DNA from: an uncultured Clostridia bacterium
GTDB taxonomy: Bacteria > Bacillota > Clostridia > Christensenellales > Aristaeellaceae
Assembly: GCA_934615235.1 (NCBI GenBank)
Contig: CAKTTL010000058.1
Location: 1 to 17,317 of the forward strand
Reading direction: 5' to 3'
Length of the DNA stretch: 17,317 nt
Made by a program: the position numbers and the translations under genes
Shown here: positions 1 to 7,513 of the stretch, in pieces
How positions within the stretch are numbered: the stretch's first letter is position 1
How the letters are laid out: every line of letters begins with the position of its first letter
Notes under the pieces: model-generated
Told to the model about the DNA's origin: nothing
Database searches by the model: none
What the model saw: the letters and a program-made list of their open reading frames with translations, nothing else

Positions 1-14
1 TTTGCGTTTACGCC

Positions 15-743
15 TTATTTGCTTTCGGGTTCCTCGATCGTAATCGTTTCGGCGATGCGGCGCACCCAGTCGGTCATTTCCTCGTCGGAAAGGCGATCGC
101 GGCCTTCGGTGAGGTTATTGGTGACGCTGATGAGCACGCAGCGGTTCTTGCCCGCTTCGAGATACGCGGTCGCGCTCTGCGAATCGGTGCCGTCGGTGCT
201 GTCCTCCGCCTTGTAGTAGTTGGAGAGGAAGAAGCGGACGACCTTGCCGTCCTCGCGGGTGAGCGTCTGGATTTCGCCGCACTCGCCCAGCAGCTGGCCG
301 TAGTAGGAATACACATCGTTGATGATGTCCTCGGCGTTGCGGGCGATGCCGGTGACGTAGTAGCTGGAGATGGCGGCCGATTCGTCGTCGGGCGTCATCG
401 GGAAGTCGGTGTCCAGATCGTCCTCGGCCTTGAGGGAGCCGTCCGTGCTGCGGGAGAAGCCTTCCAGCGGCTCGATCTCGCCGAATTTGTAATATTTATG
501 CCTGCTCGAAGAGGAAGAGGTATCGGTAATCAGCCAGTTTTCCTGCGCACCCTTGATCGCGCCGCCGCTGACCTTCAGCGAGCCGTCGTCGTACAGAAGC
601 GCGAACAGCACAATCGCAACCGCGAGCACGCATACGCCGATGAGAATGCCCAGCTTCGTTTTTTTGCTCATGGGCTTGTATTCCGCCTTTTTGGGCGTGT
701 ACGCCGCGGGTCGAACGATTTTCTTTTTCTTTTTGCCAGCCAT
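15..743 (-). CDS. single-pass membrane protein of unknown function
   Basis: A 242-residue protein that I do not recognise. It begins with a very lysine-rich stretch (MAGKKKKK; further K/R to residue 30), followed by one hydrophobic segment at about 31-51 (LGILIGVCVLAVAIVLFALL) and an acidic, Ser/Asp-rich outer part. By the positive-inside rule the N-terminus is cytoplasmic and residues 52-242 lie outside. The C-terminal part (about 125-235) looks like a small mixed alpha/beta domain (regions around VYSYYGQLL, RFFLSN and RCVLISVTN) after a low-complexity linker with SSSSS at 76-80. The start is the ATG at 743, not the longer upstream frame, because GAGGAG lies about 8 bases before it and the sequence upstream of it reads poorly. 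It is divergent from the branching enzyme gene and has its own promoter. No catalytic motif is visible, so no function is given. Confidence 0.8.
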   Translation of the reverse strand: MAGKKKKKIVRPAAYTPKKAEYKPMSKKTKLGILIGVCVLAVAIVLFALLYDDGSLKVSGGAIKGAQENWLITDTSSSSSRHKYYKFGEIEPLEGFSRSTDGSLKAEDDLDTDFPMTPDDESAAISSYYVTGIARNAEDIINDVYSYYGQLLGECGEIQTLTREDGKVVRFFLSNYYKAEDSTDGTDSQSATAYLEAGKNRCVLISVTNNLTEGRDRLSDEEMTDWVRRIAETITIEEPESK

Positions 744-779
744 GTTTTCAAAACTCCTCGTACAATAGATTTTGCAAAT

Positions 780-808
780 ATCATACCGCCTTTTCGCCTC
801 CAATACAA
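780..808 (-). promoter_or_regulatory. sigma-A-type promoter for the membrane protein gene
   Basis: On the minus strand a -35 element TTGTAT (803-808) and a -10 element TATGAT (780-785) are separated by exactly 17 bases. They end about 37 bases before the ATG at 743, leaving a short leader with the GAGGAG ribosome site. Inferred from match and spacing only. Confidence 0.55.
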
Positions 809-933
809 GCCCCACAATTTGAATTTTCAGTGAACATCGCTTTTGCACGCGCAAAATTGCGTCAAAATGCACTTTTCGGGGCGGGGGCGAATTATTGCAT
901 GCGCCGAAATTTAGTTAGCGCGGTCTTTGGGGG

Positions 934-962
934 TTTTCAAAACAGAGGACGAGTAGTATAAT
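934..962 (+). promoter_or_regulatory. sigma-A-type promoter for the branching enzyme cluster
   Basis: A perfect -10 TATAAT at 957-962 is preceded at 17 bases by a weak -35 TTTTCA at 934-939. The leader to the ATG at 1039 is about 70 bases and contains an ATCC/GGAT mini-hairpin at 966-979. The site lies in the 295-bp divergent gap 744-1038. Besides the two promoters, that gap holds a 16-bp imperfect palindrome at 841-856 and no gene that I can see. Confidence 0.6.
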
Positions 963-1038
963 TTTATCCGTAAAAGGATGGTTATCAGGATTTGTTTGCA
1001 ATGGGAACAGATGCATATTTTATGGAGGTAGAAGAGAA

Positions 1039-3048
1039 ATGCCCCGCAAACCCCGAGATCTCGAAATGATCCAGATGGATCCCTATCTCGAGCCTTATGA
1101 AAAATTCATTCGCGCGCGTCTTGCCAAGCATGCGGCCGTCCGCCGCAAGCTGCTTCCCGGCGGCGGCCGCCTGCGCGAATTTGCAAACGGATATCTTTAT
1201 TACGGCATTCACCGCACGCAGACCGGCTGGGTTTATCGCGAATGGGCGCCCAACGCGCGTTCGCTTCACCTGATCGGCGATTTTAATAACTGGAACCGCA
1301 TCTCCCATCCGCTGAAAAAGCTGGAAAACGGCGCTTGGGAAATTACGATGCCCGGCATGAAGGCGCTCAGCCACGGCCAGCGCGTTCTGGTCGAAGTGGA
1401 AGACTGCAACGGCGTCAAGCGCGACCGCATTCCGCTGTGCATTCAGCGCATCGCGCGGCCCGAGGGAGCCGAACGTTTTGTCGGCGAAATCTGGGAGCCG
1501 GAAAAGCCCTTCGCCTGGACGGACTCCGATTACAGCCCCGTGCGCGCCACGCCTCTGATGATTTACGAGGCGCACATCGGCATGGCGACCGAGCGCGGCG
1601 CGGTCGGCACGTACGCCGAGTTTACGCGCGACGTTCTTCCGCGCATCAAGCGCGCCGGATATAACGCCATCCAGCTGATGGGCATCATGGAGCATCCGTA
1701 TTACGCCTCCTTCGGCTATCAGGTGACGAATTTCTTCGCCGCCAGCTCCTGGTTCGGCACGCCGGACGATCTCAAGACGCTGGTCAACACCGCGCATTCG
1801 ATGGGCATCGCCGTGCTGCTGGATCTGGTGCATTCGCACGCCAGCGGCAATTACGACGAGGGCATCGCCGAATTCGACGGCACGGCCACGCAGTTCTTCC
1901 GCGAGGGGCAGGAAGGCTTCCATGAAGCCTGGGGCAGCCGCGTGTTCGATTACGGCAACCCCAACGTGCTGCATTTCCTGCTTTCCAACATCAAATACTG
2001 GATGATGGAATATCACTTCGACGGTTTCCGCTTTGACGGCGTGACCTCGATGCTGTACTTTGATCACGGCATTAGCCATGCGTTTACCAGCTATGAGGAT
2101 TATTACGGCCCCAACACCGATATGGACGCGGCCATTTACCTCATGCTTGCCAACGAGCTGACGCACAGCATCAAGCATAACGCCATCACCATCGCCGAGG
2201 ACGTCAGCGGCATGCCCGGCCTGTGCCTGCCGGTGCGCGAGGGCGGTTTCGGCTTCGGCTACCGGCTGAACATGGGCGTGCCGGATTTCTGGATTGAAAT
2301 GCTCGAACGGCGCGACGAGGACTGGGATCTGGGCCGCATGTGGCACGAGCTGACCACGCGCCGTCCGCACGAGCCGGTCGTCGGCTACAGCGAGAGCCAC
2401 GATCAGGCGCTGGTGGGCGATAAGACGCTCATCTTCCGCCTGGCGGACGCGGCCATGTATACCGACATGGACAAGGCGACGCATACCGCGGTGATCGACC
2501 GCGCGATGGCGCTGATCAAGATGATCCGCCTGGTGACCGTTTCGCTCGCCTGCGAGGGCTATCTCAACTTTATGGGCAACGAATTCGGCCATCCGGAATG
2601 GATCGATTTCCCGCGTGAGGGGAACGGCTGGAGCTACAAGTACGCGCGCCGCCAGTGGTCGCTGCGCGACAACGGCTTCCTCAAATACGAATGGATCGCC
2701 AACTTCGACGAGGCGATGCTCAAGCTCTTCGCCGGGCGCAGGCTCTACGAGCCGGAAAGCACGCGGTTCCTCTGGATCGACGAAGAAAAGAAGATCCTCT
2801 GCTTCCGCAAGGCGGGGCTGCTCTTCGCCTTCAACTTCCACCCGACCGATTCCCGGCAGGATACGTTCCTGCCCGCGCCGGCGGGGACGAAGTGGCGCAC
2901 GTTCTTCAGCACCGATCAAGCCGAGTTCGGCGGCGAGAACCGCATCGACGAGAAATACGTTTACACCTCCGAGCAGGAGGGCGATTCCGCGGGCTTCCGC
3001 GTGTATCTGCCCTGCCGCACGGCGCTGGTGCTGGAGAGCGCGGAATGA
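1039..3048 (+). CDS. glgB: 1,4-alpha-glucan branching enzyme, GH13_8 (eukaryote-like) type
   Basis: A 669-residue enzyme that cuts alpha-1,4-glucan chains and reattaches them as alpha-1,6 branches during glycogen synthesis; cytoplasmic. An N-terminal DPYLEPY element and a CBM48-like domain (about 45-150, with REWAPNA and DFNNWNR) precede the GH13 barrel. Visible barrel motifs are region I DLVHSH (D262, H267), region II GFRFDGV with nucleophile D333, region III IAEDVSGMPG with acid/base E387, and region IV SESHDQALVGDKT with H454 and D455. The EDVSGMP and ESHDQALVGDKT forms are those of animal, plant and yeast branching enzymes, not of the E. coli GlgB type. Start: ATG with GGAGGT 11 bases upstream. 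No glgA, glgC or glgP lies nearby. Its stop overlaps the next start (ATGA). Family assignment is secure; the GH13_8 subtype is by motif recognition. Confidence 0.95.
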   Translation: MPRKPRDLEMIQMDPYLEPYEKFIRARLAKHAAVRRKLLPGGGRLREFANGYLYYGIHRTQTGWVYREWAPNARSLHLIGDFNNWNRISHPLKKLENGAWEITMPGMKALSHGQRVLVEVEDCNGVKRDRIPLCIQRIARPEGAERFVGEIWEPEKPFAWTDSDYSPVRATPLMIYEAHIGMATERGAVGTYAEFTRDVLPRIKRAGYNAIQLMGIMEHPYYASFGYQVTNFFAASSWFGTPDDLKTLVNTAHSMGIAVLLDLVHSHASGNYDEGIAEFDGTATQFFREGQEGFHEAWGSRVFDYGNPNVLHFLLSNIKYWMMEYHFDGFRFDGVTSMLYFDHGISHAFTSYEDYYGPNTDMDAAIYLMLANELTHSIKHNAITIAEDVSGMPGLCLPVREGGFGFGYRLNMGVPDFWIEMLERRDEDWDLGRMWHELTTRRPHEPVVGYSESHDQALVGDKTLIFRLADAAMYTDMDKATHTAVIDRAMALIKMIRLVTVSLACEGYLNFMGNEFGHPEWIDFPREGNGWSYKYARRQWSLRDNGFLKYEWIANFDEAMLKLFAGRRLYEPESTRFLWIDEEKKILCFRKAGLLFAFNFHPTDSRQDTFLPAPAGTKWRTFFSTDQAEFGGENRIDEKYVYTSEQEGDSAGFRVYLPCRTALVLESAE

Positions 3049-3632
3049 CCGGGCTTTCCGGCTGGCAGCCGAAGGAGGAACTGGCGGCGTTCGTTTCCGC
3101 GCTTGGCGCGCTGAAAAAGGGCGTCGCCGCCATCGACGGCATGTGCGCCTCGGGCAAGACGACGCTGGCCGCGCGCCTTGGCGGGGAATTGGGCATGACC
3201 GTCCTGCATATGGATGATTTCTTTTTGCAGCCGCTTCAGCGTACGCCGGAGCGGCTTGCCCAACCGGGCGGCAACGTGGACCGCGAACGTTTCCGCGACG
3301 AGGTGCTCGCGCCGCTGCTTGCCGGCGCGGAGGAAATCGCCTATCGCCGCTTCGATTGCGCCGCGCAGACGCTGCTCGCGCCGCGGATCATCCGGCCGAC
3401 CCCCGTCGTGCTCGTCGAGGGCGCGTATTCGATGCACCCCGCGCTGCGGGACGCGTACGCGCTGAGTGCGTTTGTGGGCATTGCGCCGCAGCTGCAGCGG
3501 GCGCGCATCCTCGCGCGCAACGGCGAGGAAGGGCTGCGCAGGTTTGAGGCGCGCTGGATTCCGCTGGAAAACGCGTATATCGCCGCCTGCGGGGTGGAAC
3601 GGGCCTGCGGCTTCCGCCTGAGCGCGGAATAA
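3045..3632 (+). CDS. P-loop kinase of the uridine kinase-like family
   Basis: A 195-residue P-loop NTPase. The Walker A motif is at about 31-40 (DGMCASGKTT), with a likely magnesium or substrate acidic motif HMDDFF at 55-60 and a Walker-B-like strand VVLVEGAYS at 121-129. This order matches uridine kinase/phosphoribulokinase-like proteins often annotated 'uridine kinase' in Clostridia. The actual substrate is unknown and may not be uridine. The start is the ATG that overlaps the glgB stop (ATGA), with GGAGAG six bases upstream. The open frame extends further back, but only as a shadow inside glgB. The overlap implies translational coupling with glgB, so a small-molecule or sugar kinase acting alongside glucan metabolism is possible, but that is inference. 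Confidence 0.85.
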   Translation: MTGLSGWQPKEELAAFVSALGALKKGVAAIDGMCASGKTTLAARLGGELGMTVLHMDDFFLQPLQRTPERLAQPGGNVDRERFRDEVLAPLLAGAEEIAYRRFDCAAQTLLAPRIIRPTPVVLVEGAYSMHPALRDAYALSAFVGIAPQLQRARILARNGEEGLRRFEARWIPLENAYIAACGVERACGFRLSAE

Positions 3633-3671
3633 AACAAACCATACAAAAGAGAAAAACGGGGGAATCCGCAA

Positions 3672-4733
3672 GTGAAGCGCGCGTTGTCGTGTCTGCTGGT
3701 ATTGATCGTTCTGTTTTCCTGCGCCGCGTTTGCGGAGGAGGCCGCGCCCGCCGGGTTCTGGCAGGATACGGGGGACGCGCATCTGTTTACGCTGGAAGCG
3801 GATTATCTCCTTTCTGACGCGCAGGTCGCCGCGTTCGACGCGCAGTGGCCGGACGTGCTTGCGAATGGCCCGCTCCTGCCCGCAGGAACGCTTCTGACGG
3901 AGGGGCAGGCGAACGCGCTGGGCGCGTTTTTTGCCGCCGCGCCGAAGCAGGCCGCGATCGAGCGGTTTCAACTCGACGGCGAATGGTATTACGGCGACGA
4001 CGGCGTTCTGTATTACAACCCCGGCGAGGGCTGCGCGATCATGACCGTGGACGAGGTTTTCGCGGCGCTCAACGGTGAAACCGCGCAGGGCACGGCGAAT
4101 ACGGAAAGCAGAAAGGTCTATTTCTCCTTCGATGATTCGCCGAGCAGATACACGATGGAATTGCTGGCCGAGCTGGACAGGCTCGACATCCGCGCGACGT
4201 TTTTCGTCGTCGGCGCGTATGTGAAGAAACATCCCGTTTTCCTGCGTGCGATTTACGATCAGGGGCACGTCATCGGCAACCATTCCTATTCGCATGACCA
4301 GACGATTCTCAAGGAGTCTGTCAGCTCCGCCATCGCCGATTTCAAGAAGTGCCAGAACCGCGTGAACGCCGCGCTCGGCTTCGATTACCCGATGACCGTC
4401 GCGCGCGTGCCGTACGGCTCTTCCACCCTTTCCGCCGAGGCGCGCCGCCAGCTGCAGAAGCTGGGGTATCTCTGGATCGACTGGAACGCCCTCAATGGCG
4501 ACGCGGAAAAGGGAATCGATTCCTACGAGGAATCGTATGATTACGCCATCCGCACGGCGGAACGCTGCTCGGGCGACGTGGTGATGCTCATGCACGACGG
4601 CAAGAAGCGCACCATCGAAATGCTCGGCGAGCTGGCCGAATATTTCCGTGAGAACGGTTATGAGTTCGCCGTGATCACGACGGATATCACCGAAAAGATC
4701 GACGGCGTGCGCATGGGTTTCCCCATTCAATAG
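3672..4733 (+). CDS. secreted polysaccharide deacetylase (NodB domain)
   Basis: A 353-residue protein. A signal peptide (MKRALSCLLVLIVLFSCAAFA, likely cut after AFA at residue 21) leads an N-terminal region of unknown fold (22-145). A NodB deacetylase domain follows at about 147-345. Conserved motifs are seen in order: SFDDSP (D154 base, D155 metal), HSYSH (H204, H208 metal), RVPYG (R245), a D270-W271 pair and LMHD (H308). It probably removes acetyl groups from cell-wall sugars such as N-acetylglucosamine or N-acetylmuramic acid outside the membrane; PdaA-like proteins are the nearest known relatives. The start codon is GTG, with GGGGGAA upstream. It lies 39 bases after the kinase gene with no obvious promoter, so it is probably in the glgB operon. 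The N-terminal 120 residues are not recognised and could bind substrate. Confidence 0.88.
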   Translation: MKRALSCLLVLIVLFSCAAFAEEAAPAGFWQDTGDAHLFTLEADYLLSDAQVAAFDAQWPDVLANGPLLPAGTLLTEGQANALGAFFAAAPKQAAIERFQLDGEWYYGDDGVLYYNPGEGCAIMTVDEVFAALNGETAQGTANTESRKVYFSFDDSPSRYTMELLAELDRLDIRATFFVVGAYVKKHPVFLRAIYDQGHVIGNHSYSHDQTILKESVSSAIADFKKCQNRVNAALGFDYPMTVARVPYGSSTLSAEARRQLQKLGYLWIDWNALNGDAEKGIDSYEESYDYAIRTAERCSGDVVMLMHDGKKRTIEMLGELAEYFRENGYEFAVITTDITEKIDGVRMGFPIQ

Positions 4734-4747
4734 CGAACAGACGTTTT
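4734..4747. promoter_or_regulatory. LexA operator (SOS box), Gram-positive type
   Basis: CGAACAGACGTTTT matches the known Bacillus-type SOS box CGAACRNRYGTTY over all 13 defined positions; only the final base departs. It starts directly after the stop codon of the deacetylase gene and ends 8 bases before the -35 of the lexA promoter. This is the expected arrangement for LexA controlling its own gene. Confidence 0.8.
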
Positions 4748-4755
4748 TATGTTTC

Positions 4756-4784
4756 TTGCGTCCTCCCGCCTGGCATGCTATAAT
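4756..4784 (+). promoter_or_regulatory. lexA promoter with extended -10
   Basis: -35 TTGCGT (4756-4761), 17-base spacer, -10 TATAAT (4779-4784), with TG one base before the -10 (TGCTATAAT). Transcription would start near 4791, about 30 bases before the lexA ATG. Confidence 0.75.
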
Positions 4785-4819
4785 GAACGCATGATTTGCC
4801 TGGGCAGGAGGATTTTGTT

Positions 4820-5428
4820 ATGCGAAGACCGCGCGGCGACACTCAGGAAAAAATTCTCGCCTTTATCAAGCAGGAAGTGCGCGAGAAGGGGTATCCGCCT
4901 TCCGTGCGGGAAATCTGCGAGGCGGTTTCGCTCAAATCGACCTCCACGGTGCACGGGCATCTGCAGCGGCTTGAGAAAAAGGGCCTTCTGCACCGGGATG
5001 AGATGAAACCGCGCGCCATTGAGGTGCTGGGCGAGGAAGAGCCGGAAACGCCGCCGGTGGTGACCGTGCCGCTTCTGGGCGAAGTCGCCGCGGGCGCGCC
5101 GATCACCGCGGAGCAGGAGTATCTGGATATGCTTCCGCTGCCGGAATCGTTCGTCGGCTCGGGCGAGCATTTCATCCTCAACGTGCGCGGCAGCAGCATG
5201 ATCGATATCGGCATCCTCGACGGCGATATGGTCGTCGTGCGCCGGCAGGAAACGGCGGATAACGGCGAAATCGTCGTCGCGATGATCGACGGCGAGGCGA
5301 CGGTGAAGCGCTTCTATCGCGAAAACGGCGGCTTCCGCCTGCAGCCGGAAAACGCGGCGATGGAACCGATTTTGACGGATCACGTTATCATCCTCGGCAA
5401 GGTGACCGCGCTTTTGCGGCAGTTCTGA
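4820..5428 (+). CDS. lexA: LexA repressor, SOS response regulator
   Basis: A 202-residue protein, the usual LexA length. The N-terminal winged helix-turn-helix (about 8-60) shows the typical PPSVREI...STSTVHGHLQRLEKKG pattern. The C-terminal S24 peptidase domain (about 80-200) carries the self-cleavage site A91-G92 in EVAAGAP, nucleophile S126 in RGSSM and general base K163 in TVKRF. LexA represses DNA-damage genes and cleaves itself when RecA filaments form. The start chosen is the ATG at 4820, because AGGAGG lies at 4806-4811. A longer frame from a TTG at 4796 would put the ribosome site inside the gene. An SOS box and a strong promoter lie just upstream, so the gene is probably self-regulated. 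A hairpin with a T-run follows the stop. Confidence 0.97.
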   Translation: MRRPRGDTQEKILAFIKQEVREKGYPPSVREICEAVSLKSTSTVHGHLQRLEKKGLLHRDEMKPRAIEVLGEEEPETPPVVTVPLLGEVAAGAPITAEQEYLDMLPLPESFVGSGEHFILNVRGSSMIDIGILDGDMVVVRRQETADNGEIVVAMIDGEATVKRFYRENGGFRLQPENAAMEPILTDHVIILGKVTALLRQF

Positions 5429-5435
5429 TTTTTGC

Positions 5436-5457
5436 GGCGCGAAGCGCCTTTTATTCT
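5436..5457 (+). terminator. short intrinsic terminator after lexA
   Basis: Stem GGCGC (5436-5440), GAA loop, GCGCC (5444-5448), then TTTTATTCT. Only five base pairs but all G-C, with a proper T-tract, starting 8 bases after the lexA stop. It may be leaky, since no promoter is visible between it and the transporter gene. Confidence 0.55.
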
Positions 5458-5481
5458 GCACTTACGGAGGCTTTTCCTCAA

Positions 5482-6651
5482 ATGACGCATCTGCTTCTCG
5501 CAGTGATCTATCTTTCCTTCTGCAGCCTTGGCTTCCCGTATTCGCTGCTTGGTTCGGCGTGGCCGACGATGTACGTTCAGTTCGGCGTGCCGGTATCGTA
5601 TATGGGCGTGATTTCGACGACGATTTCCATTTTCAGCGTCCTGGCGGGGCTGCTCAACGAGCGGCTGACGAAGAAATTCAACACCTGGCTGGTGACGACC
5701 GTCAGCATGACGCTGACGGCGATCGGCTTTTTCGGGTTTTCCGTTTCCCGTTCGTTCTGGCTGCTGTTTGCGCTTTCCATCCCGTACGGCTTCGGCGTGG
5801 GCGGGATCGACGCGTCTTTGAACAACTACGCCGTGCAGCATTTTTCCAGCCGGTATACGACGTGGATGCACTGCATGTGGGGGCTGGGCGCGTCGATCGG
5901 CCCGGCCGTGATGGGTTACGCGCTGACCGGCGGACAGGGCTGGCAGATGGGCTATCGGTATATTTCGCTCATCCAGCTTGCGCTTGCCGCGATGCTCGTG
6001 TTCAGCCTGCCGCTTTGGAAAAAGAACGCCGCGCCGGCCGGCGGACAGAAAAAGAGCGCGCTCTCGCTCCGTCAGGTGATTGCGATTCCCGGCGCGTGGC
6101 GGGCGATGCTGTTCTGCTTCAGCTATTGCACGCTGGAACAGACGACCAGCCTCTGGGCGGCGACGTATCTGGTGCAGCACTGCGGCGCGACGGCCGAAGC
6201 CGCCGCGGGCTATGCGAGCCTGTTCTTCATCGGCCTGACGGCGGGGCGAATTGCCAGCGGCTTTGCCGCCGCGCGCTTTTCCGATGCGCAGATGCTTCGC
6301 ACGGGACTGGCCGTCGTGCTTTGCGCGGTGATCGCGCTGCTGCTTCCGCTGGGGCGGACGGCGGCGCTGGCGAGCCTGGTGCTGCTGGGGCTGGGCTGCG
6401 CGCCGGTGTATCCGAGCTTCATGCACGCGACGCCGGGACATTTCGGCAGGGAGAAGGCGAAAGCGGTCGTCGGCGTGCAGCTTTCCTGCGCGTATCTGGG
6501 CAATGCGGTTATGCCCACAATTTTCGGCGTGATCGTCAACCATATCGGCGTGACGGTATTCCCGCTGTATCTGATGGCGGCGCTGGCGGTGATGGTCTTC
6601 ATGCATGAAACGCTTGCGCGCGTGCAATATACGGAGAAGGAGGGCGTCTGA
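5482..6651 (+). CDS. MFS transporter (FucP-like, substrate unknown)
   Basis: A 389-residue, highly hydrophobic protein with about 12 membrane segments, typical of the major facilitator superfamily. The first half contains the stretch FGVGGIDASLNN (about 104-115) followed by WMHCMWGLGASIGP (128-141). This pattern is common in fucose-permease-like MFS proteins from Bacillota, but the substrate cannot be read from it. Start: ATG at 5482 with CGGAGG 11 bases upstream. The ribosome site could pair with CCTC at 5476-5479 in a weak hairpin. The stop codon overlaps the next start by one base (TGATG), so it is co-translated with the YitT gene. No promoter is visible between the lexA terminator and this gene; transcription may come from lexA read-through. 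Confidence 0.85.
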   Translation: MTHLLLAVIYLSFCSLGFPYSLLGSAWPTMYVQFGVPVSYMGVISTTISIFSVLAGLLNERLTKKFNTWLVTTVSMTLTAIGFFGFSVSRSFWLLFALSIPYGFGVGGIDASLNNYAVQHFSSRYTTWMHCMWGLGASIGPAVMGYALTGGQGWQMGYRYISLIQLALAAMLVFSLPLWKKNAAPAGGQKKSALSLRQVIAIPGAWRAMLFCFSYCTLEQTTSLWAATYLVQHCGATAEAAAGYASLFFIGLTAGRIASGFAAARFSDAQMLRTGLAVVLCAVIALLLPLGRTAALASLVLLGLGCAPVYPSFMHATPGHFGREKAKAVVGVQLSCAYLGNAVMPTIFGVIVNHIGVTVFPLYLMAALAVMVFMHETLARVQYTEKEGV

Positions 6652-7493
6652 TGCAGAAATACCGCGACAAGGAATGGATGAACATCCTGCAGATTGCGCT
6701 GGGGCTTTTCTTCTGCAAGGTGGCGTATAACGCGTTTCTGATCCCCAACAACATTGCGGCGGGCGGCTTTACGGGCATCGGTCAGCTGATCAACCGCGCG
6801 ACGGGGCTGCCGGTCGGCGTGTGCTCGTTCCTTTTGAACGTGCCGCTGTTTGCGGTGTCGTTCAAAAAAATGGGCTGGCGCTTCGGCCTGCGCTCGCTTG
6901 CGGCGATGATCATGCTCTCCGTCGTCATCGATTTTCAGCCGTTCGGCACGGCGACGGAGGATATGCTCCTGGCGACGGTGTTCGGCGGCATCTGTTCGGG
7001 CGTCGGCTTCGGGCTGATTCTGCGCGGCAACGCGACGACGGGCGGCTCGGAAATGCTGGCCAGCCTCATCAACCGCTTCGTGCCCACCGTGCGCGTGGGG
7101 CAGGCGACGTTCGTGGTGGACGCGCTGGTCATTATCGCCTCGGCTTTCGTCTTTGACGCGGAAAGCGCGATGTACGCCGTGCTGAGCGTTTTCCTGACCA
7201 ACACGATGCTCGATCTCGTGCTGGAGGGGCCGAATACGTCGCATGCGTATTTCATCATCTCCGACCGTTCGGAGGAGATTGCGCGCCGCGTGATGGACGA
7301 ACTGGAGCGCGGCGTGACGGGACTGGACGGCGTGGGCATGTACACGATGAAGGAGAAGCGCGTGCTGTTCTGCGTGGTTTCGCGCTTTGAGGCGATGCGG
7401 CTGCGCCGCATTGTTTTCGCGGCCGACCCGGCGGCGTTCGTGGTGGCGTGCAAATCGCATGATACGCTCGGCGAGGGGTTCAAAAAAGCGTGA
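6651..7493 (+). CDS. YitT-family membrane protein (DUF161 + DUF2179)
   Basis: A 280-residue protein. The first ~200 residues hold about five or six membrane segments with family-typical motifs: IPNNIAAGGFTGI (31-43) and NATTGGSEML (127-136). The C-terminal ~75 residues (about 205-278) are soluble and match the DUF2179 domain seen in YitT proteins (RGVTGLDGVGMYT, then VLFCVVSRFEAMRLRRIV). The role of the family is not well settled; transport has been proposed. The start ATG overlaps the MFS stop, with AAGGAGGG seven bases before it. The next gene begins within about 20 bases, so this is the second gene of a tight four-gene run. Confidence 0.9.
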   Translation: MQKYRDKEWMNILQIALGLFFCKVAYNAFLIPNNIAAGGFTGIGQLINRATGLPVGVCSFLLNVPLFAVSFKKMGWRFGLRSLAAMIMLSVVIDFQPFGTATEDMLLATVFGGICSGVGFGLILRGNATTGGSEMLASLINRFVPTVRVGQATFVVDALVIIASAFVFDAESAMYAVLSVFLTNTMLDLVLEGPNTSHAYFIISDRSEEIARRVMDELERGVTGLDGVGMYTMKEKRVLFCVVSRFEAMRLRRIVFAADPAAFVVACKSHDTLGEGFKKA

Positions 7494-7513
7494 GCGGAAA
7501 AGGAGGCGGCGCG

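Noticed and set aside
985..2919. Long minus-strand open frame opposite the branching enzyme gene
   Set aside because: Antisense shadow produced by high GC and codon bias; Arg/His/Ala-rich translation, no family motif and no ribosome site, while the + strand gene has all catalytic motifs.
2655..3044. Upstream extension of the P-loop kinase reading frame
   Set aside because: Lies inside glgB and reads as low-complexity Arg/Ala/Gln; the ATGA overlap with a GGAGAG site gives a normal start.
2961..4730. Long minus-strand open frame opposite the kinase and deacetylase genes
   Set aside because: Spans two clear + strand genes and their junction; low-complexity Arg/His-rich translation.
5380..6627. 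Minus-strand open frame opposite the MFS transporter
   Set aside because: Very Arg/His/Gln-rich shadow with no recognisable domain; the + strand encodes an evident membrane transporter.
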